From Poronia punctata (taxonomy: Eukaryota; Ascomycota; Sordariomycetes; Xylariales; Xylariaceae), in the NCBI GenBank assembly GCA_022579005.1, contig MU401624.1, forward strand, positions 1-64,000: DNA of 64,000 nt, read 5' to 3'. Shown piece by piece: positions 23,263-34,650 of the stretch. A program made the translations under genes and the position numbers. Position 1 is the first letter of the stretch. Every line of letters begins with the position of its first letter. Under the pieces are notes generated by a model. The model was not told where the DNA came from. It searched no databases and saw only the letters and a program-made list of their open reading frames with translations.

Positions 23263-25559
23263 TCACTGGTGTAGAATCCCGGAGGTGACCTCGGCTGGGT
23301 TGCCAGCGACAATGGTAAAACGTGGAACGTCCTAGGGCGTGATCAGTCTCAGATTAAAAGTTGGAATAGTACTATTCAAACTTACCTTTACAACAACTGC
23401 CCCGGCAGAAATACTCGCACCCCTCCCAATTCGGACGTTATGCTGTATGATGGCGCCGGCGCCGATCCAGACGTCATCGTCCACGATGATATAACCACCA
23501 ATTTGTGGGCTTTTGCTTCCCATCCGCTTCTTGATATCGGTGAACGTAGTGGCGCCTACAAGGGTGACGTTGGGGCCGATGAAGCAATTGTCGCCAATAC
23601 TAACCTCCATGGGGTCGAGAATGGTACAATTGCGACCGATGAGCACGTTGTTGCCGATTGTGATGTTGTAGCCGTAATCGCACGTGAACGGTGCTTCGAC
23701 CACTACTTCCTGCCCGACACGGCCGGCTCTAGTGGTAGAGGATACCAACTGGGGCGAAAGGTGAATGGGTTCGCGAGGGTTGAGAATCTCGCGGAAAAGA
23801 CGCGAGCGCTCTGTTGCTGACACGCCTGTGTTCGGGTTGGTCGAGTTGTTGAATCGCCAACAGGCCGCACTGCATCTCTGACGCTCTAGAACAAGCTCGG
23901 GGTCAAAGGGATAGTACTCTCGACCCATGAGCATTTCTTCCTTTTGCGTCCTGGGTTTGCTGGTACTGGGCGGATACGGTGTGTGCGGCGTATGCGATGT
24001 GTGCGGTGTGTGAGGCGCATGCGATGTGTGCGAGTGCGACAGGGCGAGCTTAGCGGCCATCTGAGGGTCAGTAGTCGGCGGCTGGGCCGCAGAGGCCGCC
24101 GGAGGCGTTGGCTCCAGTATGTTCATTTGCGGTAATAATCCTGGGCGAGGTGACTCAGGCCGGCTCATGTCGGGCTCAGTGCGGGTGATGTCATGCAGCG
24201 GAGGCACCCTCGGATACTCGCGACCCCGTTCGATATTGGGCGTCTTTAGCTGTTGCATGCTGGGAGTGATGGCGCTTATCGGAGTCGGAAACATATTTGC
24301 TGCATTATTCGAATATGCCGAGAAAGCTCCCCCTTTATTCTCCGGACTCAACACTGCGCTAGTTACGGAAGCCGTGGGGATAGTCGAAGCTGTAGGCCGG
24401 TCATCATCTGTCAAGGTGGAACGGGCCTGCTGTGTTTCTAGACGGAGATAAGGACCGCGATAAGATGAGACAGAGTCGCGTTTCGGAGGCGGCGCCGGTG
24501 GAGGATTAGAATACGTGCTTGGCTGAGGCATCCCGTAAGCTCCTGGAGGGACATAACTGGGGTCTTTAGACTCGAGCGGGACTGCTGCCGGCTTATTGTC
24601 AAGTTTAGGATGTGCTCGGTGGTTCGGGTAGCCATAACAGACAAATCCACCACGAACACAGTTGGTACCTGTTATATATAAGCAAAAGACGCCACCGGGA
24701 ATTCCAAACGGAGGAAGAGATAAAAAGGGATGAAGGAAGGAAGTAAGACGGGACACGCACACTCCGGTTTCGTTTCGTCACATTTCTTCTTTCGCTTGCG
24801 GCACGTTAGACAGCCTCCAGGCAAGTTAGTAATTTGTGTAACTTCGTTGCCAAAAGGAGATATCCAATTATACTTGCCAGTCTTCGTCCTGTTGCTGAAG
24901 TTGCGCTTCCGTTTCTTTGGGTCTGACTGGATCACCGGGTCCCTCGACTGATCCTGAGAATATCCACTCCCATAAAGCAGAGAGCTATCTTCCCCATCCG
25001 GACTCGTAGCTGGATAATCATGCGCGGATTCGGCATGGCTGGTTGCCCTCCGGACGGACTCGCCCATCTGCTCTTCAGCCTGCGTAGAAACACCTCTTGC
25101 TGCCTCTCGCTCTCGTGGATCGTGCAAGTCCCGGTCCTCTCGGGACGGACGTTGTTGCAGGTACCAATGTTCGCCATGACCGCGCTGATCCTCCCCGTAG
25201 CGGCCGTAATCGCGGTCGCGTGATGACATGTCATACGGTGTCCGTGGTTCCATCTGAGAGCGATGATCCTGCTCGTGCGGCCCTCTCGGCTCACGAGGCC
25301 GGTCTGCTGAAACTGATCGCTTGCGCTTATGCGATCCATCGGCATCAGGATAGCTGGTGGGCTGATAATGGGGCCTCTCTAGGTTTGAGACAGGGCCCTG
25401 CTCTAGATGTGGTACAGGAACTTCGCCAGGTTTTCCCTCCTGTTGCGTGGCCTGCATCGTCGAGCGATCTTCCGAGCCGATATGCCGCGCTATAGGGCTT
25501 CTGCCCACCCTTTCTGTGGCCTTGGGTTCAGGGTCATTTAGTGCTGTGAAAGTTGCCAT
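23263..25559 (-). CDS. Zn2Cys6 - Mac - hexapeptide acetyltransferase fusion protein
   Basis: Three exons, 25559-24761, 24668-23386 and 23331-23263, give 716 residues; introns of 92 and 54 bp. Residues 1-240 are charged and disordered, with Arg/Asp/Glu repeats and a KKRKR basic patch. Residues 250-277 form a Zn2Cys6 cluster (CLTCRKRKKKC, ECTNCVRGGFVC) whose fourth Cys is restored only by splicing with a GTGCGT donor. A ~230-residue Pro/Ser/Thr-rich linker follows, including HTPHTSHTPHTP. A Mac domain lies around 505-565 (GREYYPFDPELVLERQRC) and a left-handed beta-helix around 590-705 (YNITIGNNVLIGRNC, DDDVWIGAGAI, VVKDVPRFTIVAGNPAEV). The helix resembles maltose/galactoside O-acetyltransferases (Maa, NodL), which acetylate sugars from acetyl-CoA. 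The loop with their catalytic His reads GATTF instead of TATHP, so activity is doubtful. The domain order suggests a nuclear protein that may use the trimeric beta-helix for assembly; that is inference. Confidence 0.9.
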
Positions 25560-28500
25560 TGTTCATCCAACAATGCCGTCGTCCCAATTCCCTTGGTCCA
25601 GCAGGCATAAACCCTCAGAAATAGCGAAGCCGAAGTGGTTGATAGAGAACCGCTAATAACAATATTCGGGTATTCCCCTGTGAAGGCATCCGAGGCACAA
25701 CTTTTTGTCTCGATTTCGCACACACAAACTACCGCGCGAACGGACCTTCCAGATGCAGCCTGCTAAATTGTGAGGGCCGCCGAAACCACAGAAGAGAGGT
25801 GGCCAGGTTATTCCAGGCAATCGTAGGCCGAGAAGGGCCCTCCTCAATAGCTGCGCAAAAGACGGGCTTTTGAGGAAAGCCTAACAGGGCGAGGGGGGAA
25901 GGAACGTTGGTGGAGAAGGGAAATTTTGGGGGCCAGCATGAAGGTGCGCGCGCGCAAGGGACAATACCAAAGGCTACAGATAGAAAATGGCACCTATAAG
26001 GCGGATGCGCGGGGGATTATCAGAAGGCGGGAGTAGACGAGTCGCTTTTTTTTCTTCCACTCTCAATCAATCACCCGCGTAATACGACGTGGGTAAACCG
26101 GGCTAGGGCTGCGTTGACTGGCGTGGATTGTCAATGTACCTGGCACGGCAAGGTGCAGCGCGCGATACGTGGATTGTTGCGGTGTAGGTAGAAGAGTGGT
26201 GTCAGCAGAAGCGACATGCGCCCTACAAGTATGTCCAAGTGTGATATTACTTCGCCAGATAGTAGGTGAGAAGTGTCCAGCAAGCAAGTGAGATGAACAG
26301 GGGGTTAGGCAGTATGGTCGTATCAGAGCCTGCCCGCATGAACCCAACCGAAGCGGAGATATAATCAGCTAAGTTACCTCCTACCTACTAGGTAGTCAGT
26401 CTACCCACTAATAACCTACGCGCCTTATGTAGGTACTCAGGTAGGCACAAGTAGGTATAGGTGTGGAAGGTATGCGCACCTAATCCAGGTAGGTACTTTG
26501 GGGATGTGGAATTATAAAAGGGGTGCACGCCAGGCGTAGAAGCCTACAATATGATGATAAAGGGTCGAATAAGAATGACGAGTTGCCGGCGCATAGAAAA
26601 AAGCACGTGGTGGACAAGCAGCCAAAGAAACCGGCTGCTCACACGGCTTGGGTAAGATTGCGGGCGATGGGTACCCAGTCAAACGCCCCCAACTAGCAAA
26701 AAAGACCCCCCGGTTACGCCCAGATGGACCAAACTCGCGCTTGGGATTTGACGCGCGATTAACTCGATGGCTGGGGAGCGCCTGTTGAAGTAGACGGCGT
26801 GCCCGAGGCGAGGCAAACAAACCCTTTCTCCGCTCCGACACAAGATACTGGCACACTGGATGACTGGGTTGGGTTTGGGTTGGACAAACAAATGCACGGC
26901 CAGGTCGATTTGGTTTACTTGTTCGCGAGGTATACGTTGGCTGCTACAATTGACATTGACAGAGCTGACGTTAAGTGGAGAGCAAGCACATAATAAAGAG
27001 AAGGAAATGATCAACGCAGGAGCGCCGATAGTGGGCAAAAAGCAAAGCAGCGAGCAGAAGAGGCGGCGGCTTAGTTGTCTGCGGTTCCAATTAGGTAGGT
27101 CCGATAATCTGTCGGGAGTGACGCACGGGGTGCACGCAAAATGTTTGTCGCCAGCAGCCACGACAAGGCAACAATAGCAATTGGTAATAATGCAGCCGAG
27201 GGTAGGAATAGATGCAAGGTGAGATGGTACTTGAAGCAACAAAAGGACCTAACCAGGAAGGGACCTAGACGATATTACGTGTACACGTAAAACAATGATG
27301 GGCTCTAATAAGGTGTAAGCTACCTAGGCTAGAACTAGGTTATTAAGTTTTAAGTACTTCCTGTGTGTCGGTGTTGGGGGGAAGTCAAAATACTGAGTAG
27401 GTACTGTGCAATGCTAGAAGAAGGGGAACCAGACAGATGATAGCAAATGAGAAAAAGTAAAAATAGGTTAAACGGGCCAAAACCAGGTTAGTCATATCCA
27501 GTAAATAACCCCAGACCAACTCAGCCGGGTCGCAAGGGTGCTGGAAATGGACAAAGTTGCCTTGTATATCAACCAAGAAACTAATAGGCAGGTGACATAA
27601 CAAATGCCTCGGCGTTTGTCTTGAATACCAATGCTCCTTGTACAGAACAGGCGAGATCGACAGGTCCTCAACCCTGAGCTGTCCGGGGCCAAGAGCCAAT
27701 GAGGGCACTTATGGCGCTTGAGACGAGGCACGCTAAGTGGGAATAGGTTTGGTAGGTTTGTATCCGGAATCCAGATAGGTACGAGTCGCTAAAGTACCGC
27801 CGCGTGTGTGGGACGAGCGCGTTGCTCAGGGCGAAATGGGGGGTTAGGGATATGGTTAGGTAAGAAAGTATCATAATACGTGCAGTATTAATTGGAAAGG
27901 AAAAAAGGATGGGGTGGACCAAATCGGAAGCAAACTGGCAAAAGTTGCTACTGCCCTTATCATATACCCAGTCCCGTACCTATTACGACTCATAATGAGC
28001 AAAAGTAAAAAGAAGAGATTGCATAGACTGCGACCAAATGCAGGTAAACGCTAGGTTGGTCTAGTCTGAGTCCTTGTCGGTACACGCCCTCTAAAGAAGG
28101 GAAATGGGACAACAATGTTGCATATGCGAGGTAGGGGTGGTCGTGGATGGTCGGAAGGGGTGTGTCTGAAACAAGAGCCTTTGACCAGTGCAGGGGACGG
28201 CAGGGGTAGTATTCTGCACTAGCCATCCATGTGTTCCTGCCCATCGGCCAATTGTACGTTACGCTTGCATGTGCATACGACCTTGTTGCAAAGAAGTCTG
28301 TCCACCATCTATAATACACGTAAATACCCATATGTGTGTACAACTTGCTGCTTGGTTATTATCGTCGAATAGGTAGGTACCTATCTCCTCCATTAGTACA
28401 TGATCGCACCCCTTTTGTACCTTACTTCTTACCCCGTCACCCATTCTGCGGCCAGAGGTTGCATATATGTAGGTACTATCTGTTGTAAACACCATCACCA

Positions 28501-31500
28501 TACATACATGAACATCGCCCACCATCTTCTAGCTATGGTATGTTTGTTCATTTACCGTAGTTGAATTCCCATGGTATGCATCTAGGTACCTATGATGGGG
28601 TGGATAGAAACGAGAGGCAGTCGAGGCGCAGGGTGGAAACATTGATACTTGTCACATGATTGATTCACCCGCTTTTATACATGTACGTACACGTATATGC
28701 CTCTCTAGGTACCTTAGGTGCGCAGGTAGGAGCAGACATAAAAGCTCGACTTAATAACGTGTGCTCCTCTAATGCCATTTCTAAGTCTAATCGTATACAG
28801 GATATATATAAACTACCTCCTACAATGTGGGCCATGAAACACCAGGGCGCCCAAATATCGTGTTGCATGCAAAAGGCCCCAAAAGTGTCTTGCTGGATAT
28901 TTTGTATGCCCGTAGAGGGAACATCCCTCGAGCCTTATTCCGGTACGTGTAGCAATTAGGTAGGTTAGATAATACCTAGTATTACGATTGATAAACACAA
29001 CGCTTTGGCAACCTATAGGCGGCACTAGTTTGTGTAGAGGAGCGACCCCCTTCCTTCTTCCCGACCTCTTAAGGCGGCCAACTAGCCAATCATATGTCCA
29101 GGCAGTCCCCCCGCCGTCCCAGAATCCATAATCTCGAGGTGGTCGTGGAGTCCAGGACCGGACCCTGTCTATTTTCCCCTATTCTTACCAATGAAAGAGC
29201 TCTCCAGCGTTGCACCGGGAAGTGGTCGCGATGCCAGTCATGCATTGCTTGATTCGCTAGACTACACACGTAGTTGTGACCCAGATGTTTGTTGGTATGT
29301 TATAGGTACTTGATAGGCACAAGCCCCCTTCGGGCCGGGACGAGAGTATATTTTGTTGTCGGCTTCGGTCGGATAAAAGACACAACGGACGGTATGTCGC
29401 GGTACCGGGTTTTCACAGAATAAGCTTTTTAAGCGGTTGATGTAAAAGTCACTATACATTGCCATGGAGTATGTATATAGTCGAGACTTGAACGTCTAGT
29501 AAGTAGGTAGGGCGGACAGAGGCCGACTTAAATATCTCAAGTTAGAATGTCGTACCTAACGTTAGGCGTATACAAAAGAAACCCGGGCTAAGTTTTAAAG
29601 ACTTGTACCCATCTTCTCCAACAGCCACAGTAGGGATGTTAGTATCCAGACTATAAAACCTAGACGCAGTTTCCCCAAAGACCCCGCCAAATGACATGAT
29701 GAAGTGTCCAAGAGCTTGTCGAGAGCGACGCTTGCCTTTTCCTAACAACCAATCGACGGTAAACAACAGGGATGTGAGGCTTATGCAATCTGACAAAAGG
29801 GGTGGGGGTGGGGGAATATCTACCACAGTATATGTGTGTGTGATGTTGGGATACCTAGAACTTGCACAAGGCGCGCCGATACCGATGGGGATCCGCGTCA
29901 GAAGAAGCGACAAGCGTGCGCTTCGACCTTGCGGTACATCTAGTCTATCGACCTAGTGACTACATTAATACCTGGCACACGTCTACTGTGACCTACCTAA
30001 CCTAGTTGCTGGCTCATGCAGCTACCCACCTTCGTCACAGCCTGGGTCTCTTGGCTCCGTTTTACACCCACGCTCATGATGTCGCGAAACCAACAAGCGT
30101 CGGAACAAAAGCTGAACCATTCGGCCAAGGCCTTTTTGTACCAGTGTGCCAGTATGCCTAGATGGACGGAAGTCTATATTCTCGCGCATAAATCGATTGC
30201 GCCTGCGTGTGATGTGGTAGACGACCCAACCGCGACAACCACGTCGTGTTTATTGTTACATACAAATGATGTATAGGTAGCCTGGACCACGCGATCATCG
30301 TCCCCGAATATGTTTTGCGTATACAGGTTCCATCTATGGTAAGTTAGGTTAACTAGTATAACCCATATCATACCAATCGTTTCAGGGTGAGAAGCACCGG
30401 CCCAAAATCTCATTATCGCCTTTAATTTATAATAGGATGGCAGACAATTTCTTATCGCCGTCGCAAATTGCTGCATCTACTATCTTTTTTTCTTATTCTT
30501 ATACAGACACTTGCAATACTTGGCCAACATCCACATGTGCCTGGCTAGTCTGACCAAAAGTGTGTAGTGTTTGAGACAAGAATCCGAGCTACCTGCTATA
30601 GCGCTGAGCGCGGGAAGAGACAGGACGAAACTACCTACTTGCATGATACTAACCTGAGGTTGACAACCATCGAAAAGATAAGGAATAAATATAGGAAAAA
30701 TAAAACAGTAACGGCGCAACCGTTGTAAACTAGATATATTGGGTTCAAGTGCCCTAGCGTCTAAGTGTATTTGCTTAACAGAGATCTGATTTCTGCAAGT
30801 GTTTTCTTCAGACCCTGACGCAAATCCAAGATGACTTGCTCACAGAAGCGCTTTGCTGCGAACATGCGGAGTCCACATACCTGGATTAGGTATTACTTTT
30901 TAACACTTGGAATTTTTTGCCGCCAATCGCCTTCAAGGTTAGTCTTTGCGAAGTGGGATTGTCATCTCTGATTGGCCTGTAGGCTAAAATCTTCAGAATT
31001 TTACAAAAAAGCCTACCGTAGGTATTTTATCTATCCAGACTAGGTATTGGCTTGCGACGATGAGTCGGCGATTAGTCGGCAATCTGGTAGCCCCCCCAGA
31101 CGAGATGTGATGTGGCCTGCATATTGAAGCGGAGGGCACATACGTATGCAGTATCTGGTGCCGTTGGCGTTCACACACAGCGCATCGAAACATCAAACTT
31201 CCCAGCTGACCCCTCAATGTGCTGAGCTGCTTGCTGCATTACGTTGCAAAAGAGAATCAACCCCTGCGCTCTCGTCATCTCTGGAAAGGCCGCAAGGATA
31301 TAGGTAACTGAAAACTCCCCCCTCCCCTCTCCTCTCTCCCCTCTCACCGGGGCCCGTATGCCCTGCCTGCCCACTTGTCCAGTAGATCGTGGTCACTTGT
31401 TTGCCTGCCTGCCTTTCTGTCCAGCGACGGACACAAAAAGTTCCGAGTGCATCTGGTGGGCACGTTGGTTTGCAACGCCGATAGTTGGTAAAAATCAACT

Positions 31501-32441
31501 TACAGAAATTGCCTATTCCTATTGAGCCGCGGAGTCGCGGAGTCGCATGTTCCACAACTGGACTGGACTTCTTGCTGACAGGTTGGTACCTAGTTTTCAT
31601 GCTGGGCGGCGAATAGGTACTCAGATGCTAGATTCTGACATGCAGCTAGAATAAGCGATACGTGCCGAAGAGGGCGTTATGCATCCATCCGTAAAGTTTA
31701 GCGCGCAACATAGGTAATAAGAAATGCATAGTGTCGGTTCGGTAGAGTAGTAGTAATTATGCTTAATCGCAGCACTACCGAAGGTTATCGAGCTAACCTA
31801 CTACCTATATAGACTTTTGATGGCGAGAAAAGACTATATATAAAAAGGGTTACATGAAGGATGGGGTAGCACAAAAGTATAGTATCGGTTTTTGTCTATC
31901 GTGAGAGCAAGTCACCATCTGTCTCGTTGGTGAGTGACCATACGTATGTCTAGGGTCGGAAGGGTCCGGGGAAAGCCCGTGAATACCTTTCGGAGTATCT
32001 GCAGTGACGACGGATTGCTCTCCGTGCAATGTATGGCCTACTCGTACTACCTACATGTGCATATAACGTGCGGTAGTCCGGCAGGGCAGGGGGTCAGTCA
32101 GATGGTCAATTCAAGTTGTCAGACAAGAGGACTCGGTATTATTCGCACAAGGCCAATCCTGTTATGTAGGTAGGTATCTAACCTAGGAAGCAGATAGAAT
32201 ACGTAGATAGTAATAGGTAGATTATCTTGTTGGTTCCAGGGGACGGGATCCCTGCTCAATAACTAAAGTACCTAGGTTACGTGCGTCGGGGCCGGAGCCA
32301 GAAAAGAATGGAGGACTTTCATCAGGCTGCCCAACTGACAGCAAGCCTCTGTGGGTCATATGTATATTGCTTGGTAAGTAGTTTGACTCAATCCAATCAT
32401 TTGGGAGCTTTGTTGTCAGTTATATGTAGTTTTACCTAGGT

Positions 32442-32512
32442 AATATTATCGGCCGCTTCGACGTAGAACTTCTTTTCCACGATCTCATTGGCAGTAATAC
32501 GCCCGGAAACCT
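32442..32512 (-). other. Exon-like fragment, unrecognised
   Basis: On the minus strand a frame reads EVSGRITANEIVEKKFYVEA, preceded by an acceptor-like TATGTGTAG and closed by a TAG shortly after. The segment looks like protein-coding sequence without a gene around it. Family not recognised. Confidence 0.2.
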
Positions 32513-33459
32513 CCTACACATAGGTATTCCCAGCCTGCCTATAATCCTTCAAGGCCAGCGAATAGAGACCCGGACTCTGACGCGGACGAGGTGGATGGTA
32601 AGAGACCAAATGCATAGTGTGTGTGCTTTACTGAAACTCATTTTCGGGGTTGAGCTCGAGAGGAATGAAGGAATTATGGTTCATCTTTGGCACCTATTAT
32701 GGAGGAGATCTGGTTTACATGCTTACCAAATCCGCAACAAAACCATTTTAATATGCGGCCGATGGATCCGCACTATCTAGACTAGCTCCCGTTCGAGCTA
32801 GGTACCGCCGCCCGCATCCTGACCAAAAGTCTGGTTCGGTAAAGAAGTTCGTGGGAGACTTTCCTCTACTGCAACCGTTTTTTTATGAGTGCCCGTTTCC
32901 TGAACTGATGGTTGTGTGCCCCTTTTGCCGCCCTACGTGTGTAATCTAGGTTAGGTATGTGTTTATATCATATCATCGACCGTGACGATCCTATTGGTGC
33001 CCTGTAGTATCTACCGTAGGTAAATCGGGCCCAAATGATAGGACCACGGTCCACCAGTACCAGCTTCGAATAACCGCCCGCGCGCTCCTTGCTACACTCA
33101 CACACGTTGAGATAAAGCACCCGTAACGCGATTTAAGCGCCCGTTGAACGTTAGGTGTGGCTCGCTGCGGCTGCCTTCTAGAATATTCCTGGTTTGGTAA
33201 CTACAATAAGTAGAGTAACTAAAGTAGATAGGGAGGTAGGTAGGTAGATGCTGGGGTGGAATTCAAGTATTAGTAAAGCACACGAATATAAACCGAAAGG
33301 AAAAGTACCTACCCTAACCTACATGAGTGAGAACATACCAATTCCAGGACTGAAATATAAAGAGGCTTGAATTACACGGGCCAGCAGCAATATGTACGAA
33401 GAGTAAACAGACAAGGACGACCGCGGGCGGAGCATCTTCTATAATCTTTGGTTGCGCAG

Positions 33460-33562
33460 GTATTGGTGGCATTCAGTCGTTCACGCAATCATTATGGCAT
33501 TACTTTCCCAGTAGAATTAACCGCGGCGAGGATGGGAAGGGCTGGGCCGTGAACAAAAGTTG
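33460..33562 (+). other. Exon-like fragment, unrecognised
   Basis: Bounded on the left by TTGCGCAG (acceptor-like) and on the right by GTGAGT (donor-like). One frame reads GIGGIQSFTQSLWHYFPSR and NRGEDGKGWAVNKSW. It also stays open for about 35 codons upstream, without an ATG. I do not recognise the family. Could be a remnant or an isolated exon. Confidence 0.25.
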
Positions 33563-34404
33563 GTGAGTCACCAAGGGAAAGGCTGCGGTGCGGAGCGTAA
33601 GGGGTAGCAGCACGAATAACCAACAAGGAGGCAGCTTGAGCGATCAAGTTTGTTAACGCTATCTACTAGGTGCTTAAGCGCTTGCCGTGTGTCACATTAT
33701 ACCCCTTGAGATATTTAAGCATGGTACGCGGCAAGTAAAGTACGCACCGTTAGTCTCATCCGCACGAGTCACCGACAAGACGTGATACGTTATGATGTTA
33801 TCTCTAGCGAATTACTTCCTACATGTGTAGATAGGAGACCCTTTTGGTTGGCTACCTTTTCACTGATTCTAGTATAAATCATCTTGATATAGCCTTCTGT
33901 TCTTAAACCAGAAGACCTAAAGAAACTCGTATGTAGTGTTTTTTTCTTAAGCCAAGCTTGTGGCAATGAAATGCTACCCAATTCGACAACCCGGGACACG
34001 GCGAGGTAGAACGGATTGCACCCGAACCGGCTAATACTCTTAAGTCTCATAAGGCTAGTCTAATTCCCAGGCCAATATGAGCGTCTTTGACTCGCAGGTT
34101 AGGTAGTATAAGGTCATTGAAAAAGATATCCAAACAGACGACACCGAGCTGACTTCCTAGTGGGCATGCGTGCGCCCATCGCACATACACTCCAAGGTAA
34201 GGAACCGGCAACCTGTAGCTTTTCAAGACCAAAAAATTCACATATCCTTTAACCGGTAAGTTAAGTTTAAGAATGCAAATAAACCCATCCCATCCCCTAG
34301 ACTAGAGATCCTACCCTAAACTAAATGGTGTAGGTGGATACCAACAGGAGATATGTACGAGTAGATGCCAACATGACCGGCTCAAAAGACATGAAAGAAG
34401 AGCA

Positions 34405-34424
34405 GCATCAGTGGTTTAGTGGTA
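34405..34424 (+). repeat. Detached 5' half of tRNA-Gly
   Basis: Twenty bases identical to the start (acceptor strand, D arm and D loop, including the A box) of the intact tRNA-Gly gene at 37647. Two further bases upstream also match. Similarity stops before the anticodon arm. No B box follows, so it is not a functional tRNA. It may be a truncated copy or a tRNA-derived tag of an element. Confidence 0.8.
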
Positions 34425-34650
34425 TTAAGAAAGTGTTGAGCTACAGTAGATACCTTTCTCTATGAATTGAAAGTATGTAGATGAATTAATTAATAAACAC
34501 TATTTACATATAGTAACTACGTAGGTAAAGTATATTTCCATATTAAGATCAGGGGTCACCTTCTTGTTTACCTATCCCGCAGGCAATCCAAGTCCAACAA
34601 GACCACCTTACACCACCTCAAGTACGGTACCTAATTACTGGCTGCCTAGC
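34425..34650. other. Short intergenic, 3' flank of the DUF6923-type gene
   Basis: AT-rich sequence downstream of the minus-strand gene ending at 34651; no feature seen. Confidence 0.5.

Larger units (their letters stand above)
25560..34404. other. Gene-poor region of nearly 9 kb
   Basis: No intact gene is supported. The left end is the promoter side of the fusion gene. The rest shows scattered TACCT/AGGTA motifs, a pyrimidine tract (about 31316-31350), GCCT repeats near 31384-31395 and small frames on both strands. Two short exon-like pieces, 32442-32512 (minus) and 33460-33562 (plus), are listed separately. Composition is mixed, not RIP-like. Confidence 0.5.

Noticed and set aside
26679..27242. 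187-codon minus-strand frame
   Set aside because: No domain, no splice partners, irregular composition; lies in the upstream region of the fusion gene.
30740..30760. B-box-like GGGTTCAAGT
   Set aside because: No A box or cloverleaf can be drawn around it.
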